Source of the DNA: Lachnospira sp900551945
Lineage (GTDB): Bacteria > Bacillota > Clostridia > Lachnospirales > Lachnospiraceae
Direction of reading: 5' to 3'
DNA: 21,013 nt
NCBI GenBank assembly: GCA_048380335.1
Contig: DBFCCI010000080.1
Location: 1-21,013 of the forward strand
Each line of letters starts with the position of its first letter. Positions within the stretch are counted from its first letter, which is position 1. A model generated the notes under the pieces. It saw only the letters and a list, made by a program, of their open reading frames with translations. It was not told the origin of the DNA and ran no database searches. A program made the translations under genes and the position numbers. Positions 20,903 to 21,013 of the stretch are shown here, piece by piece.

Positions 20903-21013
20903 AAATATTCTCCTTGATGTGTTATTTTGTGGTGATTTAATTATATCGTATGGGAGTGTTTATGCCTATTCTTTTTTGAAAAAAATAAATAGGCTCTAAA
21001 CTTTACCCCCAAG

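Larger units (their letters stand above)
20362..21013 (-). mobile_element. Internally deleted ISL3-family insertion sequence (runs off the window end)
   Basis: The left end is GGCTCTTTGTCAAGAG, then TGGGGGTAAA (20362-20387), typical of ISL3 elements. The start of the opposite inverted repeat, TTTACCCCCAAG, is at 21002-21013, and the rest lies beyond the window. The transposase remnant reads on the minus strand. About 0.65-0.7 kb remains, whereas complete ISL3 elements are usually about 1.3-1.6 kb. AAATAGGCTCT occurs as a direct repeat at 20358-20368 and 20988-20998. The target duplication cannot be checked. Confidence 0.85.

Overview
The window is AT-rich DNA with Clostridia-type gene content: strong GGAG-type ribosome binding sites, an [FeFe] hydrogenase, both dipicolinate synthase subunits (so a spore former), a BspA-like leucine-rich-repeat lipoprotein and a streptococcal MtaR/CmbR-like regulator. 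A spore-forming anaerobic Firmicute is well supported. A Lachnospiraceae-like gut bacterium is my inference from memory of similar gene sets and was not tested.

Layout. Positions 1-140 hold the right end of an IS200/IS605-type element (last codons of a tnpB-like gene plus a terminal hairpin). A plus-strand operon follows (288-4235): group-B-like [FeFe] hydrogenase, Nudix hydrolase, LRR lipoprotein and a lysophospholipase-like alpha/beta hydrolase. A 219-bp palindromic repeat (family B) separates it from a convergent degV-family gene. From a good promoter at 6042-6070 runs hypB, a DJ-1/PfpI gene and a D,D-carboxypeptidase, closed by a terminator at 8517-8553. Next come a SAM methyltransferase and dpaA-dpaB (dipicolinate synthase). 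A DUF454 membrane protein is followed by a second family-B repeat and then by a YgbA_NO-domain gene, cydD and cydC. On the minus strand lie a MetE-C-domain methionine synthase-like gene and its probable MtaR-like LysR regulator, with two palindromic candidate operators, and then a deoxyinosine/uracil DNA glycosylase. The window closes with ilvC (plus strand), its terminator and an internally deleted ISL3-family insertion sequence that runs off the end.

The most unusual content is between the genes. Three copies of a roughly 150-bp, almost fully self-complementary element (family A: 5861-6015 in minus orientation, 15842-15996 and 18217-18365 in plus orientation) share ends, loop and two internal blocks. 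Their stem sequences differ, yet the two arms of each copy still pair. A second family (B: 4245-4463 and about 11731-11975, plus a lone 19-nt end at 4609-4627) carries a nearly identical hairpin followed by a second hairpin whose two strands change together. Their sizes and scattered positions suggest small non-autonomous mobile elements or structured RNAs. I do not recognise either family.

Genes that plausibly work together: the LysR regulator with the methionine synthase-like gene; YgbA with CydDC (thiol export and nitrosative stress, inferred); dpaA with dpaB (spore dipicolinic acid). HypB is present without any [NiFe] hydrogenase in the window, and no HydEFG maturases for the [FeFe] enzyme are present either.
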